From the NCBI GenBank assembly GCA_021783515.1, contig JAJXTV010000001.1, forward strand, positions 124,001-188,000: a stretch of DNA of 64,000 nucleotides, given 5' to 3'. The stretch is from Nitrospirota bacterium (GTDB lineage Bacteria > Nitrospirota > Thermodesulfovibrionia > Thermodesulfovibrionales > UBA6898). Position 1 is the stretch's first letter; each line of letters starts with the position of its first letter. Below the pieces are notes generated by a model. That model searched no databases, was not told the DNA's origin, and worked only from the letters and a program-made list of their open reading frames with translations. Made by a program: the position numbers and the translations under genes. Positions 35,110-44,396 of the stretch are shown here, one piece after another.

Positions 35110-37302
35110 CTATCCATCGGCGCCGTCACGACCGGCCCTACTCCTGAAAAGAAGGATGCATACTGCCGCCAAGACAGATCCGCTGAAAGCAAAAAGGGCG
35201 TAGATAATTGCAGGCCGGTACGCAAATGAAATCTCGTGAACTCCGGGAGGTACCACTACGCCCCTCAGAGCGCCGTTTGTCCGATAGATCTTTGTAGGCC
35301 TGCCATCTATCGAGGCCTTCCATCCTGGGTAAAACTGGTCGGCAAGCACGACAAAGCCCTTCCCCTTGAACTCGGTCTTGAGCAATACCTGATCGGGGAG
35401 ATATTTCCGCACGGTCACATCACCGTGTGAAAAATAGCCGGTGGCGATCTCTGCCAGATCCTTTCCGGAAACGACCGCACACTCCCGGGGGTTGATGAAA
35501 GAGCGGAGAAAAGCCTCCCTTGTCTGCCCTGCCCCCTCTATCCCGACAACCTGCCCGACGCTGTAGGCTACGGGCATGCAGAGCGTATTCTCGTAGAGGA
35601 GATAATCCGGGGCTGTTGCCAGCAATCTGTACCGATCGTCTTCTTTGGGCAACTTCATCCCCACCGGCAAAACAAGATACCGCGCGTTAAGCATGCTTAA
35701 CAGCCGGTTATTTTCCACGAGCCTGGGCCACTCCGCAGACCAGGCGCCCACCCCCTGCAGCTGAAGCAAGGCATTATAGTCCCTCGGAACAAGAGGGTCG
35801 TACCCCCCCACAAGCCTTACGCCGCGAAGCATTCCCATAGTGGCAAAATCATTATCCGCAAAAAAGGCGGTCCGGGAATGCAGATCGGAAACGCGATTGA
35901 ACAGCTCGGCATGGTGACCGTCGAGCGAACTCGCCTCTATCCAGTTTCCCCCTTTGAATAACAGGATTTCCGCCAGGACGACGCCGATCACGACATATCT
36001 GAATGTCTGATATCGCCCCGAGCGTATTATCAGGGCAAGTATGAATAAACAGAGGAGCATCAACAGCATAGGGAAACGCGCCTTCGCCAGGCTAAATACC
36101 GGAGTGCCGGAGAAAAATTCAACGGCGAGAGACAGGCAAAATACCGACACGAGAAGTGACGTGAGGATTAAGAGCCCCCTTTTGCCTCCCGGCTGACTTA
36201 GGAGAAAGGAAATTCCGAAGCCCGAAAGCAGCGCGAGGCAGAAATCAAACTCAAAGACGTGTTTGGAGGCAGCCCTGAAAGAGCTATAGAGCGGAACATG
36301 GAACATAAGCTCATTAAGGGGACGGATCGCAGGGCCGACCGCAAGAGCAAGGGAAAGCACGGCAATGCCGCTCCAGAATTTTACGTGCACATTTTCCTTC
36401 CTGGCGAAAAGGACCGCGATAACCGCCAACAAAAACGGCATGACACCCATATACGCCTGTGATCTTCCGACAGCGGACGGGAAGATGAGACCCGATACCT
36501 CCTTCACGGGCAGGGCATGTCCTGAAAAGGCCGCATAATTAAGGCCCGGTCTGACACCGAACGAATACAGTTCGTATAATGCATAAAGCTGGGGGGAAAC
36601 AATCGCCATGCCGATCCCCATCGCGCCGACACTGAGGCCCAGGAACCGCAGTCTTTTCCCCGATTCGAGGTGAAGGCAGTGGAATGCGACAAAGAAGAGC
36701 AGCACAGAATAAGTATAGAAACATATCTGAGGGTGCCCCGGAAGAAATTGCAGGGCGATCACCAGGCCGGCGGCTACGCCGCTTTTCACTCGTCCACCGG
36801 TTCGGATATCCTCGAAGAAGTACAGGACAAGAGGAAACCAGGTGGCCGTCCGGAGGATAGACAGCAGGTGATTCTGATACATCAGATACCCCATAAAGGA
36901 AAAGAGAACGCCCGAGATGAAGGACGAAAAGGCATCGAGCCCCATCTTCCTCGCGTAAAGAAAGGTAAAGAGGCCCGCCAGGGCATGATGGACGACGATG
37001 TCGAGATTCACCGCAACATGCAGGGGAAGAAACATCGCAGGAAGGATGGAGAGGGGGTAAAGCGTCGCCGGCTCCGATGTGGCCAAAAGGGGCATGCCTG
37101 AAAACATATAGGGATTCCAGAAGGGAAGCCTCCCGGCAAGATACTGCTCTTTTACCACACCCAGCAGAGGATAGAAGCGGGCATACATATCGAACTCAAA
37201 GGGGATCAGACCATGAAGAAGCTCTTTGCCAAAATAGGCAAAGGAAAGGATGAAAAACAGCAGAACAACAAGAATTCCGCCCGCGGCGCGTCTGCGCTTC
37301 AC
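35110..37302 (-). CDS. YfhO-family polytopic membrane protein
   Basis: 730 residues from GTG at 37302, chosen because GGAGG lies 5 bases before it; GTG 37353 and ATG 37317 are alternatives. About 12 hydrophobic helices followed by a soluble region with beta-structure near the C-terminus (FVVLADQFYPGWKASIDG), a hallmark of the YfhO family. The first loop has FEFDMYARFYPLL and PFWNPYMFSG, also family features. YfhO proteins are thought to modify cell-surface polymers with lipid-linked sugars. It opens the surface-glycan region. Confidence 0.82.
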   Translation of the reverse strand: MKRRRAAGGILVVLLFFILSFAYFGKELLHGLIPFEFDMYARFYPLLGVVKEQYLAGRLPFWNPYMFSGMPLLATSEPATLYPLSILPAMFLPLHVAVNLDIVVHHALAGLFTFLYARKMGLDAFSSFISGVLFSFMGYLMYQNHLLSILRTATWFPLVLYFFEDIRTGGRVKSGVAAGLVIALQFLPGHPQICFYTYSVLLFFVAFHCLHLESGKRLRFLGLSVGAMGIGMAIVSPQLYALYELYSFGVRPGLNYAAFSGHALPVKEVSGLIFPSAVGRSQAYMGVMPFLLAVIAVLFARKENVHVKFWSGIAVLSLALAVGPAIRPLNELMFHVPLYSSFRAASKHVFEFDFCLALLSGFGISFLLSQPGGKRGLLILTSLLVSVFCLSLAVEFFSGTPVFSLAKARFPMLLMLLCLFILALIIRSGRYQTFRYVVIGVVLAEILLFKGGNWIEASSLDGHHAELFNRVSDLHSRTAFFADNDFATMGMLRGVRLVGGYDPLVPRDYNALLQLQGVGAWSAEWPRLVENNRLLSMLNARYLVLPVGMKLPKEDDRYRLLATAPDYLLYENTLCMPVAYSVGQVVGIEGAGQTREAFLRSFINPRECAVVSGKDLAEIATGYFSHGDVTVRKYLPDQVLLKTEFKGKGFVVLADQFYPGWKASIDGRPTKIYRTNGALRGVVVPPGVHEISFAYRPAIIYALFAFSGSVLAAVCILLFRSRAGRDGADG

Positions 37303-37423
37303 ACGGCCCTCCTTCATATTTCCAGCGCCATCCGCCCCGGTTTTCGCATTCACCGCTGCGTGTTGCTTTCCTGTCTTACTTCCGGGATCATCCGATCTGG
37401 CTTTTCCTGTATTTGCCCGGGAA

Positions 37424-37717
37424 TTATCTCTTCACCGTGCATATTGATATGCTGCCCGTGCATCCTCTTTGCTCCCGGAAAAAAATGCTCCCATAAGGGG
37501 AAGGGGCTCTGTCTTCTTCACGTTGGGAGGTAAAAGAGAAGGTGCCCTTTTCCGGAAGATGCCCGGCAGAGACACTGTATCTGCCTGAGGCGGCACGGGA
37601 CCGGAAGTCATAATCCCCCGGATCGATAATCAGAAAAAAAGTCAGGGAAAAGACAACGAGGAAGACTGGCATGACAAGCCTCGCCAGTCTGAAGGCCTTC
37701 GCGTCTTCAGAAAGCAT
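37424..37717 (-). pseudogene. truncated paralog of the 39782-41635 membrane protein
   Basis: The 97-residue frame begins with a membrane helix (VFLVVFSLTFFL) and continues GDYDF...ASGRYSVSAGHLPEKGTFSFTS. The complete protein at 39782-41635 has WDYDF...ATGRYIVTEKHLPDKDPFSLTS at the same place. After this the similarity ends and the frame stops, so only the first ~70 residues of a once longer gene remain. Confidence 0.7.
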
Positions 37718-37771
37718 GCTGCTTTAGTTCCGCGGCAGGCGCCGATCGCAGCCGGCGACGGACATATTCAA

Positions 37772-38230
37772 TCAGAAGTTCCTGGCGTTGTTGCAGTCGA
37801 TTGTGAACGTATCCCCCGCTACCCTCGTACCGCCCTTACCCGTGGCCGTAGCGACGAAACATGAGGCGGCCCCGCCGCCCGTGCCGGTATTGTTCGTCGT
37901 AATCGTATACGTAAAATTCAGGTCGGAAGCGTTGCCGGGCTTGAATCCCCGCAGGAAATCTTCTATCCCCCCGTCGGCTGCTGCAGTGCCGTTATAAGGG
38001 ATCGGGGTCGCCATATTTTGGCACGTATTGGTAGAATCCATGTAATAACAGCCCTGCTCGGAAAAATATTGTTCTTCGAGCAATCTGAGATTCTGGAGGT
38101 TCGAATACGCCTCCGTTCTGGCCGCCCTTTTCTGCTGACCGATATACGCCGGGATCGCAATGGCGGCGAGAATGCCGATGATCGCTATCGTGATGATGAG
38201 TTCGATAAGTGTAAACCCTTTCTTATCCAT
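37772..38230 (-). CDS. type IV pilin (PilA/PilE-type major or minor pilin)
   Basis: 152 residues. A short prepilin leader ends at Gly5, followed by FTLIELIITIAIIGILAAIAIP, with Glu5 of the mature chain. The globular part has four Cys (GCYYMDSTNTC and later SC...DC), allowing two disulfides; a C-terminal pair would form the usual D-region loop. AAGGAGG ribosome site. Neighbours are sugar-transfer genes, so it may be glycosylated. Confidence 0.93.
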   Translation of the reverse strand: MDKKGFTLIELIITIAIIGILAAIAIPAYIGQQKRAARTEAYSNLQNLRLLEEQYFSEQGCYYMDSTNTCQNMATPIPYNGTAAADGGIEDFLRGFKPGNASDLNFTYTITTNNTGTGGGAASCFVATATGKGGTRVAGDTFTIDCNNARNF

Positions 38231-38251
38231 GCTGACCTCCTTCGAGTAACC

Positions 38252-38899
38252 TCACGCCTTTAAGAGTGCAATAACCCATAGTCCGAATGTTACCATAAAT
38301 GACAGAAGACCATAAAGGGCAGGTCTTCCCCGTAGCTTCCCCTCGCCGTCAAATGCCTTCCATATCGTATAGAGAACCGAGGAAACCCAGCCGAAGAAAG
38401 CTGCTTCGGCAAATACCGACCAGACGGGATCAGGGGCCCTGTCGGTTTTCATCACATAGAGGAGCCTCTGTTTCTCACCCTCAGCCCGTTCCGGGCTCAG
38501 TGAGCCTTCTTCGAGCAGCATCCGGACATCGAGGTCGGCAATCTTGCCGTCGCACCTGAGGATCCACTCCTTTCCCGGGATGTAAAGGCTTCGGGAGGCA
38601 TAAAAAGAACTCCTGATCGACGCATAGGCGAGGACCGCCCAATCGGGCTTTCCGGCCTTCTCGAACATCTCTCCGATCCGCCACAACCTCTCCGCGGATT
38701 TCTCCACATACGGAGAGCCGGGAAAATAGAGATGAAGCGCCGCATCATACTCCCTGATCGCCAATTTCCAGTTCGAGGCCGCATAGAAGCGCTCCCCTGC
38801 GATAAAATGGGACCTCTCCAGATACAAGACCTTGCCTCCCGTCAAAAGGAGAAACAAGGCCAGGAAAAGACCTCCCCTAGCCAGATATTTCCTTCGCAT
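38252..38899 (-). CDS. membrane-anchored protein with TPR-like repeat
   Basis: 215 residues from ATG 38899; ATG 38932 with GGAG 10 bases upstream is equally possible. One N-terminal helix (GLFLALFLLLTGG), a periplasmic TPR-like middle (ERFYAASNWKLAIREYDAALHLYF, ...AGKPDWAVLAYASI) and two C-terminal helices. It overlaps the end of the glycosyltransferase gene and lies just upstream of the pilin, so it may serve pilus assembly or glycosylation. Family not recognised. Confidence 0.7.
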   Translation of the reverse strand: MRRKYLARGGLFLALFLLLTGGKVLYLERSHFIAGERFYAASNWKLAIREYDAALHLYFPGSPYVEKSAERLWRIGEMFEKAGKPDWAVLAYASIRSSFYASRSLYIPGKEWILRCDGKIADLDVRMLLEEGSLSPERAEGEKQRLLYVMKTDRAPDPVWSVFAEAAFFGWVSSVLYTIWKAFDGEGKLRGRPALYGLLSFMVTFGLWVIALLKA

Positions 38900-39641
38900 G
38901 TTTCTTTCGGGAAACGACCCTGCCGAGAGCATCAAACATGCGCTCCACCCTCAGTCTCCAGGGAAGAACTGCTGCCTCTCGCACGATGCGTTTCGACATC
39001 TTGGAGGAACCGTAATTTCTTTCATAAAAAATGATCGGCATCTCATGGACCGTAAAACCGGCGGCATCGACTCGATAGGCCATCTCGATCTGAAAGGAGT
39101 AGCCCGTCGAATGAACCCTGTCGAGATCCAGGGCCTCAAGCGCCTGCACGCTATAGCATCTGAACCCGCTTGTCAGGTCTGTCAGGCGGAGTCCGAGGAT
39201 CATCGAGGCATATATATTGCCGCACTTTGACAGCAGGAGACGTCTGAAGTCCCATCCTACTACGCTAATCGTCTCGTTCATGTACCGTGAGCCGATCACA
39301 AGACCGAAGCCCTTCTCCATCTCTTTGACAAACCACGGCAGTGCGTCCGGGTTATGAGAACCGTCGGCGTCCATCTCGATGAAATACCGGAAGCCCCTCT
39401 GAAGGCCCCATTTAAAGCCGGTGATATACGCAGTCCCCAGGCCGAGTTTGGAAGGCCGCTCCATGAGGGAAACCCGTTCCGTCGTCGACATGATCGTCCT
39501 GACCGCTTCGGGAGTCCCGTCCGTTGACGCATCATCGACGACAAGAACATGGAAGCCGTCATGCTTCAGGACAGATTCTATCAGTCCGGGCAGGCTGGAA
39601 CGCTCATTCAGGGTCGGCATGACGACAAGGTATTTTCGCAT
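38877..39641 (-). CDS. GT2 glycosyltransferase, dolichol-phosphate mannose synthase-like
   Basis: 254 residues. GT-A fold: VVMPTLNERSSLPGLI, VDDASTDGT, EMDADGSHNP (metal-binding DxD) and the DPM-type sequence SGFRCYSVQALEALDLD...GYSFQIEMAYR. The C-terminus lacks membrane helices. Makes a polyprenyl-phosphate-linked sugar, the donor for GT-C enzymes such as YfhO- and DUF2723-type proteins here. ATG preceded by GCGGAG. Confidence 0.9.
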   Translation of the reverse strand: MRKYLVVMPTLNERSSLPGLIESVLKHDGFHVLVVDDASTDGTPEAVRTIMSTTERVSLMERPSKLGLGTAYITGFKWGLQRGFRYFIEMDADGSHNPDALPWFVKEMEKGFGLVIGSRYMNETISVVGWDFRRLLLSKCGNIYASMILGLRLTDLTSGFRCYSVQALEALDLDRVHSTGYSFQIEMAYRVDAAGFTVHEMPIIFYERNYGSSKMSKRIVREAAVLPWRLRVERMFDALGRVVSRKKHAKEISG

Positions 39642-39781
39642 AGAACTCCGCTGAATATTATAGCAAGTAGCGTGCCTAATTGGTAGCGGTCAGCACTGTC
39701 GTTCCTCGCCATAAACCGAGAAAGTTTTCCGAACGAAGCTGCGGCTGCGGGACAAAGAGTCCGGCTCGTCCCCGGGCAGGA

Positions 39782-41635
39782 TCAGGGCCCTTTTACAGCC
39801 TTTTCCGCCTGTATTTTATCTATCATCTCCCTGGCAAAAGAATTGCTCGGATCTCTCCTTAAAGCATATCGATAGGCCTGCAAGGAATCTTTCAGCCTGC
39901 CCATCTTGTAGAAAACGTCACCCATGGCAAGAAGGGGCCTAGGGTTGACGCCGTTTCTGAGTGCCAACGACGAACACCGAAGAATAATCGAATTATAAAC
40001 AGTATCGTTCGTAAGCCGGTACTTCCGTATCATGGCCTCGTTTGCCGGAACGTTTTTCAGATATACGACGCTCATCGGGTCGCAATAGACCGGGACCCAA
40101 TGATCATCATCCATCAGTTCCAGAATCAGGGGCGTAACGTTGCCGTACAGCTTGGTCTGAGAGAAAAGCAGGATATTTATCCTGTAATGGTCCAGCAGTC
40201 TGTCATACAAACGTATATCTTTCTCCCCGGAACGCCCCGCATCCCCGGCCCCAAGGCTCGTGGCACTCACGATAAAATCGTTTTCCTTCATCGCGACGAT
40301 ATTGAGTGCCCTCGTATCAATAAAGTTCTTTTTCCATGGATAAAGTCTCCACGCGATATAGCCCCCGAATGCATACTCATTGAACAGGTTGCCCTGGATT
40401 CTATTTTTTTCAATAAAATCCACCGCTCCCACGGGCGCCGTAGACCGGTCTATTCCATCCGCAAGCAGCCTTTTCCCCTGAAGATGGCCGACCATAAGGA
40501 AGCATATCAAGCCCGCCGCAGAAAGAGACAGGAGATGTTCGGCCCGCCTGACGGCATCGGCCTGCCATCTCGCGCATACTGACCCGATCGCCGCGCTTAA
40601 TTCACCGGCTACAACTACAGCGGCAGGAATCATGAAATATATTGTCATCCGCGAAGAAATGATACTTTCATACCCCAGGAGCGAGACAAGAAGGATGTGA
40701 AGCATATTCATCTTCCTCCTCCTCACCAATAGCAGCAGGGGGAAGAGTCCCAGCAAAACAAAGTAGGGATAATACAGACTTGCGGGATATATGTGATTAG
40801 AAATCAAAAAGAAAGGAGATTGCCACTCCTGGATAGCCTCTTTTAAGACGGCATACCGGGAAGACAGTGCCATATAAAAGGCCTCCAGACCCGTCGGATT
40901 GACAAGTGAAACTACGAGTGCAGCAGTCGCAACTCCAAAAAAAAGCCTCCTTTCGTGCTGCGAATAATTACTTCTCTTCAGGGAGGCCCTGACCGCCTCT
41001 CCGAACATAAAAATCAGCAGGAAGAGGTCCCCTATGATATATCCCCCGTGCAGGTTCGCCCAGAGAAGCATCAGGGGAACAAGAAGAAATATCTTCTTCC
41101 CTCGCGGCCTCCCGGAATCGTCCAGGAGGGAAAACGCCACCGCCGTAAAGAGAATCGTAAAGAGAACCGGCCGCTCCCCCATATACATGGAGGTCGTCTT
41201 ATACAACAAGAAAATAAGGACTATGGACACAAAAGAGTACGCCCCCGACCTCGCCATATGCCGGTATACCACAAGCAGGGTCAGAAAAAGAAGGATCGCC
41301 CTGAGAAAAATGATCCCCTGAAACCCCGCATACACATAAATAAGATAGAAAAGGCTTTGTGCCAGCCAATACTGTTTCAGGATCAGGCTTTCTACTTCGG
41401 GGAAAGGGTTCTTATTTTCCGTCAGATCGGACGTCAGGGAAAAAGGGTCTTTGTCAGGCAGATGCTTCTCCGTAACTATGTATCTGCCGGTAGCGAGGTG
41501 CCACCAGAAATCATAGTCCCACACCGGCGCGCCGAGATAGCTCAAAAAGAAAGAGGCAAACAGGGCGACAATTGCAATGAGCTCGAGCGTCCTGATTGCC
41601 GTGGCCTTACCGGATGCTACTGGTCCATTCCTCAA
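39782..41635 (-). CDS. polytopic membrane protein with C-terminal TPR
   Basis: 617 residues starting at TTG 41635, which has a strong GGAGGG ribosome site 8 bases upstream. About 10 membrane helices (first at 20-36). The first outer loop has WDYDFWWHLATGRYI, a conserved sequence also present in the truncated paralog. Later: GGYIAWRLYPWKKNFIDTRA, then a TPR unit (GDVFYKMGRLKDSLQAYRYALRRDPSN). Resembles GT-C-type or O-antigen ligase/polymerase-like membrane proteins, but no function can be assigned. Confidence 0.7.
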   Translation of the reverse strand: MRNGPVASGKATAIRTLELIAIVALFASFFLSYLGAPVWDYDFWWHLATGRYIVTEKHLPDKDPFSLTSDLTENKNPFPEVESLILKQYWLAQSLFYLIYVYAGFQGIIFLRAILLFLTLLVVYRHMARSGAYSFVSIVLIFLLYKTTSMYMGERPVLFTILFTAVAFSLLDDSGRPRGKKIFLLVPLMLLWANLHGGYIIGDLFLLIFMFGEAVRASLKRSNYSQHERRLFFGVATAALVVSLVNPTGLEAFYMALSSRYAVLKEAIQEWQSPFFLISNHIYPASLYYPYFVLLGLFPLLLLVRRRKMNMLHILLVSLLGYESIISSRMTIYFMIPAAVVVAGELSAAIGSVCARWQADAVRRAEHLLSLSAAGLICFLMVGHLQGKRLLADGIDRSTAPVGAVDFIEKNRIQGNLFNEYAFGGYIAWRLYPWKKNFIDTRALNIVAMKENDFIVSATSLGAGDAGRSGEKDIRLYDRLLDHYRINILLFSQTKLYGNVTPLILELMDDDHWVPVYCDPMSVVYLKNVPANEAMIRKYRLTNDTVYNSIILRCSSLALRNGVNPRPLLAMGDVFYKMGRLKDSLQAYRYALRRDPSNSFAREMIDKIQAEKAVKGP

Positions 41636-42218
41636 AACGTATTCCCTCCTCTGATTTTACTCCTCACCATCCTTATTCTCATCCTTTACATTTACTCTCC
41701 CGCTGCATACATATCGCCACGGAGGCAGGGAGGGCGGTCCGAAAAGCCTTTCGTGGCGATTCCTTAGCGCATCGGAAGCCACGTCCAAAGGCCCTGACCG
41801 GAAAATATCTCTTCGTGAAGTCCTGTATTGCCTCCGCCATGCCCCGTCAAATCCTCGCGCATCAGGAAGGATGTGAGGGACGCTCTCCCCGCCGGTATGC
41901 AACGATAGCGTTCATTATCCTCAGCCCACCTTGTCCGAAAACCTGCTCCACATAAAATTATGGGAAAATCCCTCTAAACATTTGCACATGCCCATAGTCT
42001 TCATCTCCCGGGACAACTCAATCGAGGGGGGGACATGACAATTTCCGGCTAACTGCTGCCGCGGAATGTCCGGACGTCGATGAACAGGCAGTGATGCCTC
42101 CCGTGCAAAGAAATAATGATCGCCAACCCCAACGCGGCAATACTGCAGTGAGGCAATGACCATACCCTTGCGAAAAGAAGCGGCGAGAAGGGGCTCGACC
42201 CGGCACTTGTCCCCGCAG
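41636..42218. other. 583-base stretch without a gene
   Basis: Holds repeat copy 2 near its left end. Open frames on the minus strand overlap the next glycosyltransferase and have no family signature. It separates the pilin/membrane-protein genes from the sugar-pathway operon and may carry a terminator or decayed sequence. Confidence 0.5.
41716..41786. repeat. dispersed intergenic repeat, copy 2
   Basis: Second copy of the element at 28525-28593, same orientation. Here GTGGC...GCCAC forms the outer stem of a hairpin with TTCC/GGAA inside and the 10-base loop TTAGCGCATC. Confidence 0.75.
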
Positions 42219-43286
42219 TCATGCGGGAGGGCCGCAGATCGCCGCCCAAAACTCGTCGACACGCGAACCCCAGTCGAATTCGCGGGCATAACAGATGCAG
42301 CGTTCCGCAATCTCATCATACCGTGCCGGATCGGCCAGTAATGCCTCGACCGCCCGTGCAGCTTCTCCTGCCGAATGCACCAGGTACCCCGTTTCCCCTT
42401 GGCGAATCGAATCGCGAAGACCTGGCACATCGTATCCTATCGCCGGCGTCCCTACCGCCGCTGACTCTATGACATTTATGCCGAACCCTTCTCTCACGCT
42501 CGGGACGAGTAGTACATGCGCTCTTTTCAACAAGTTCATCTTCTCGCCCTCACTTACCCATCCCTTGAACACCACGCCGTCTTCATCCTTAGCCATCGCC
42601 CGCAATTCTTCTTCAGCCGGTCCCTTTCCGATCATCCACAACTGGACCGAAGGAACTTTCTCCTTTACGCGCTTGAATATCCGGATGGCCTCTTCAGGTC
42701 TCTTCGTGCTGCGCAACCTTCCCAGGAAAACCATCGTAAGACGGTCCTCCTTACCGACAGTCACGGGGAAAGGAGAATTGCGGAGCGCATTCATCACGAC
42801 CCTAACATCATGAAAGCCAAGTCTCTCCAGGTCATGTTTCGTAGAATTGGAAACAGTTATTGTCCTCTTCTTCCTGTAGCGCTTAAGGAACATCGGTTCG
42901 ATAACGTAAGGAAACGCGCCCGCAACGCCAAGCTCCCTGAACCAGAACTCCCGGTATAACTGATGGATGAGCAGAACTGAATTCCGGAAAAAAAACGTAA
43001 AAAACCCGATCCCGTTAAATTCATCGACAATGCAATCGAAGTGTGCCTTGTTCCTTAACGCGTAACAGAACCCCCGGAGATGCACGGTAGCTTCGCCGCC
43101 TCTTCTTAGATACCTGACGCCATCAAGCGTTTCCTCTTGCGAACCGTCGGGGAATTCGCTCGCATACACCGACACCTCGCATCCGTATTTTGCGGTCAGC
43201 CCGCGCGCAATCTCGTGAGTATACACTTCGGCCCCGCCTGCAGAGGGATTGCGGATGTCGCGGCGATTGAGAATCAGAATTCTCAT
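42219..43286 (-). CDS. GT4-family glycosyltransferase
   Basis: 355 residues, GT-B fold. N-terminal GGAEVYTHEIARGL acceptor-site motif; C-terminal donor region LVPSVREGFGINVIESAAVGTPAIGYDVPGLRD with the E-x7-E pattern. Last gene of the sugar-pathway run. The start overlaps the preceding glycosyltransferase stop (ATGA). Confidence 0.9.
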   Translation of the reverse strand: MRILILNRRDIRNPSAGGAEVYTHEIARGLTAKYGCEVSVYASEFPDGSQEETLDGVRYLRRGGEATVHLRGFCYALRNKAHFDCIVDEFNGIGFFTFFFRNSVLLIHQLYREFWFRELGVAGAFPYVIEPMFLKRYRKKRTITVSNSTKHDLERLGFHDVRVVMNALRNSPFPVTVGKEDRLTMVFLGRLRSTKRPEEAIRIFKRVKEKVPSVQLWMIGKGPAEEELRAMAKDEDGVVFKGWVSEGEKMNLLKRAHVLLVPSVREGFGINVIESAAVGTPAIGYDVPGLRDSIRQGETGYLVHSAGEAARAVEALLADPARYDEIAERCICYAREFDWGSRVDEFWAAICGPPA

Positions 43287-44392
43287 GCGGTCTTTTTTTG
43301 CAAATCCGAAGCCGCCGCAATTCCACTCAGGTATTGCTCGTACTCAGCTGCTATCTTGTCCCAGATAAAACATTCCGCATACCCTCTCGCCTTTAACCCC
43401 ATCTCCCTCCTCAGCGATTCGTTACCGAGAAGATAATTCAGCTTGTCTGCAAGATCTTTTGCATCACCTGATTTAGATGAGATCGCGAACCCCGCATCTA
43501 CGGCATAGCTCAGTTCCGGGATATCGCTGACGACAGCGGGCCGTCCCCGGGCAGCCGCTTCGAGCACCACAATACCCCATCCCTCAAAGCGCGAGGGCAA
43601 GACAAAAATACAGTCCGCATTCAGGAGGGCAATCTTCCTGTCTTCCGAGACAAATCCCTCAAATTCGACGTTTGTCAGTCCCAGCTCCCTCGCCATCTGC
43701 TTCAGCCTGTTTTCATCCCTTCCCCTGCCGGCGAGAACAAGCCTTCTGTCGATGAACTTCATTGCGCGGAGGAGAACGTCGAGCCCCTTATTCCTGATAT
43801 GCAGCCTCCCGACGTATACGATAAGCGGATCGTCTTGGTCTCCCCGCCGCTCCGGGGCATGAAAGGCAGCTCCATTTATTCCGGCGGGAACGATAAACGC
43901 CCCCGGCATGTTGATCTTGCGCCTCGTCTCTTCAGAAAGGGCGGTGACGTGTCTGAACAGACGGGGATACCACTTTTCTATAAGGTAAAAGGGAACTCCC
44001 AAAAACCACCATCGCCTGAGGATCCCCGCTCCCTCGCAGTGATTCACATGCAGCACGACAGGTTTAGCGGTGAGAAGGGCGGAAAACACCGGATTCCAGG
44101 GAGCAAAATCCTCAACAATAATGTCGAAACGGTTGCTCTGCTTCCTCACAAACTCAGCGGCCTTGAAGGCGTAGGAAAACGTACTCAAGACATAACTGGC
44201 AGAATTGCCGACAAAGGCATAGTAAAGATTCCCCTCGTGATAGCCGTCGGCGCCCGGAAATCTGCCGCTCACGACGGTCACCTCATGGCCGGCGGAGGCT
44301 AGCCGTCTGCATATCTCGTAGACCCTAACCGCACCGCCGCCACCTACCCAGGGATTATGCATATGATCGTAGACAAGATGGAGGATCTTCAT
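43283..44392 (-). CDS. GT4-family glycosyltransferase
   Basis: 369 residues, GT-B fold. VGGGGAVRVYEICRRLASAGHEVTVVSG at the N-terminus; VYVGRLHIRNKGLDVLLRA and LPSRFEGWGIVVLEAAARGRPAVVSDIPELS at the donor site. Retaining NDP-sugar-dependent transferase; sugar unknown. It overlaps the next gene by 4 bases and probably adds a neighbouring residue of the same glycan. Confidence 0.9.
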   Translation of the reverse strand: MKILHLVYDHMHNPWVGGGGAVRVYEICRRLASAGHEVTVVSGRFPGADGYHEGNLYYAFVGNSASYVLSTFSYAFKAAEFVRKQSNRFDIIVEDFAPWNPVFSALLTAKPVVLHVNHCEGAGILRRWWFLGVPFYLIEKWYPRLFRHVTALSEETRRKINMPGAFIVPAGINGAAFHAPERRGDQDDPLIVYVGRLHIRNKGLDVLLRAMKFIDRRLVLAGRGRDENRLKQMARELGLTNVEFEGFVSEDRKIALLNADCIFVLPSRFEGWGIVVLEAAARGRPAVVSDIPELSYAVDAGFAISSKSGDAKDLADKLNYLLGNESLRREMGLKARGYAECFIWDKIAAEYEQYLSGIAAASDLQKKTA

Positions 44393-44396
44393 TGAT

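Noticed and set aside
41921-42430. 169-residue minus-strand frame in the 41.6-42.2 kb gap
   Set aside because: It overlaps the GT4 glycosyltransferase in another frame and has no recognisable domain.
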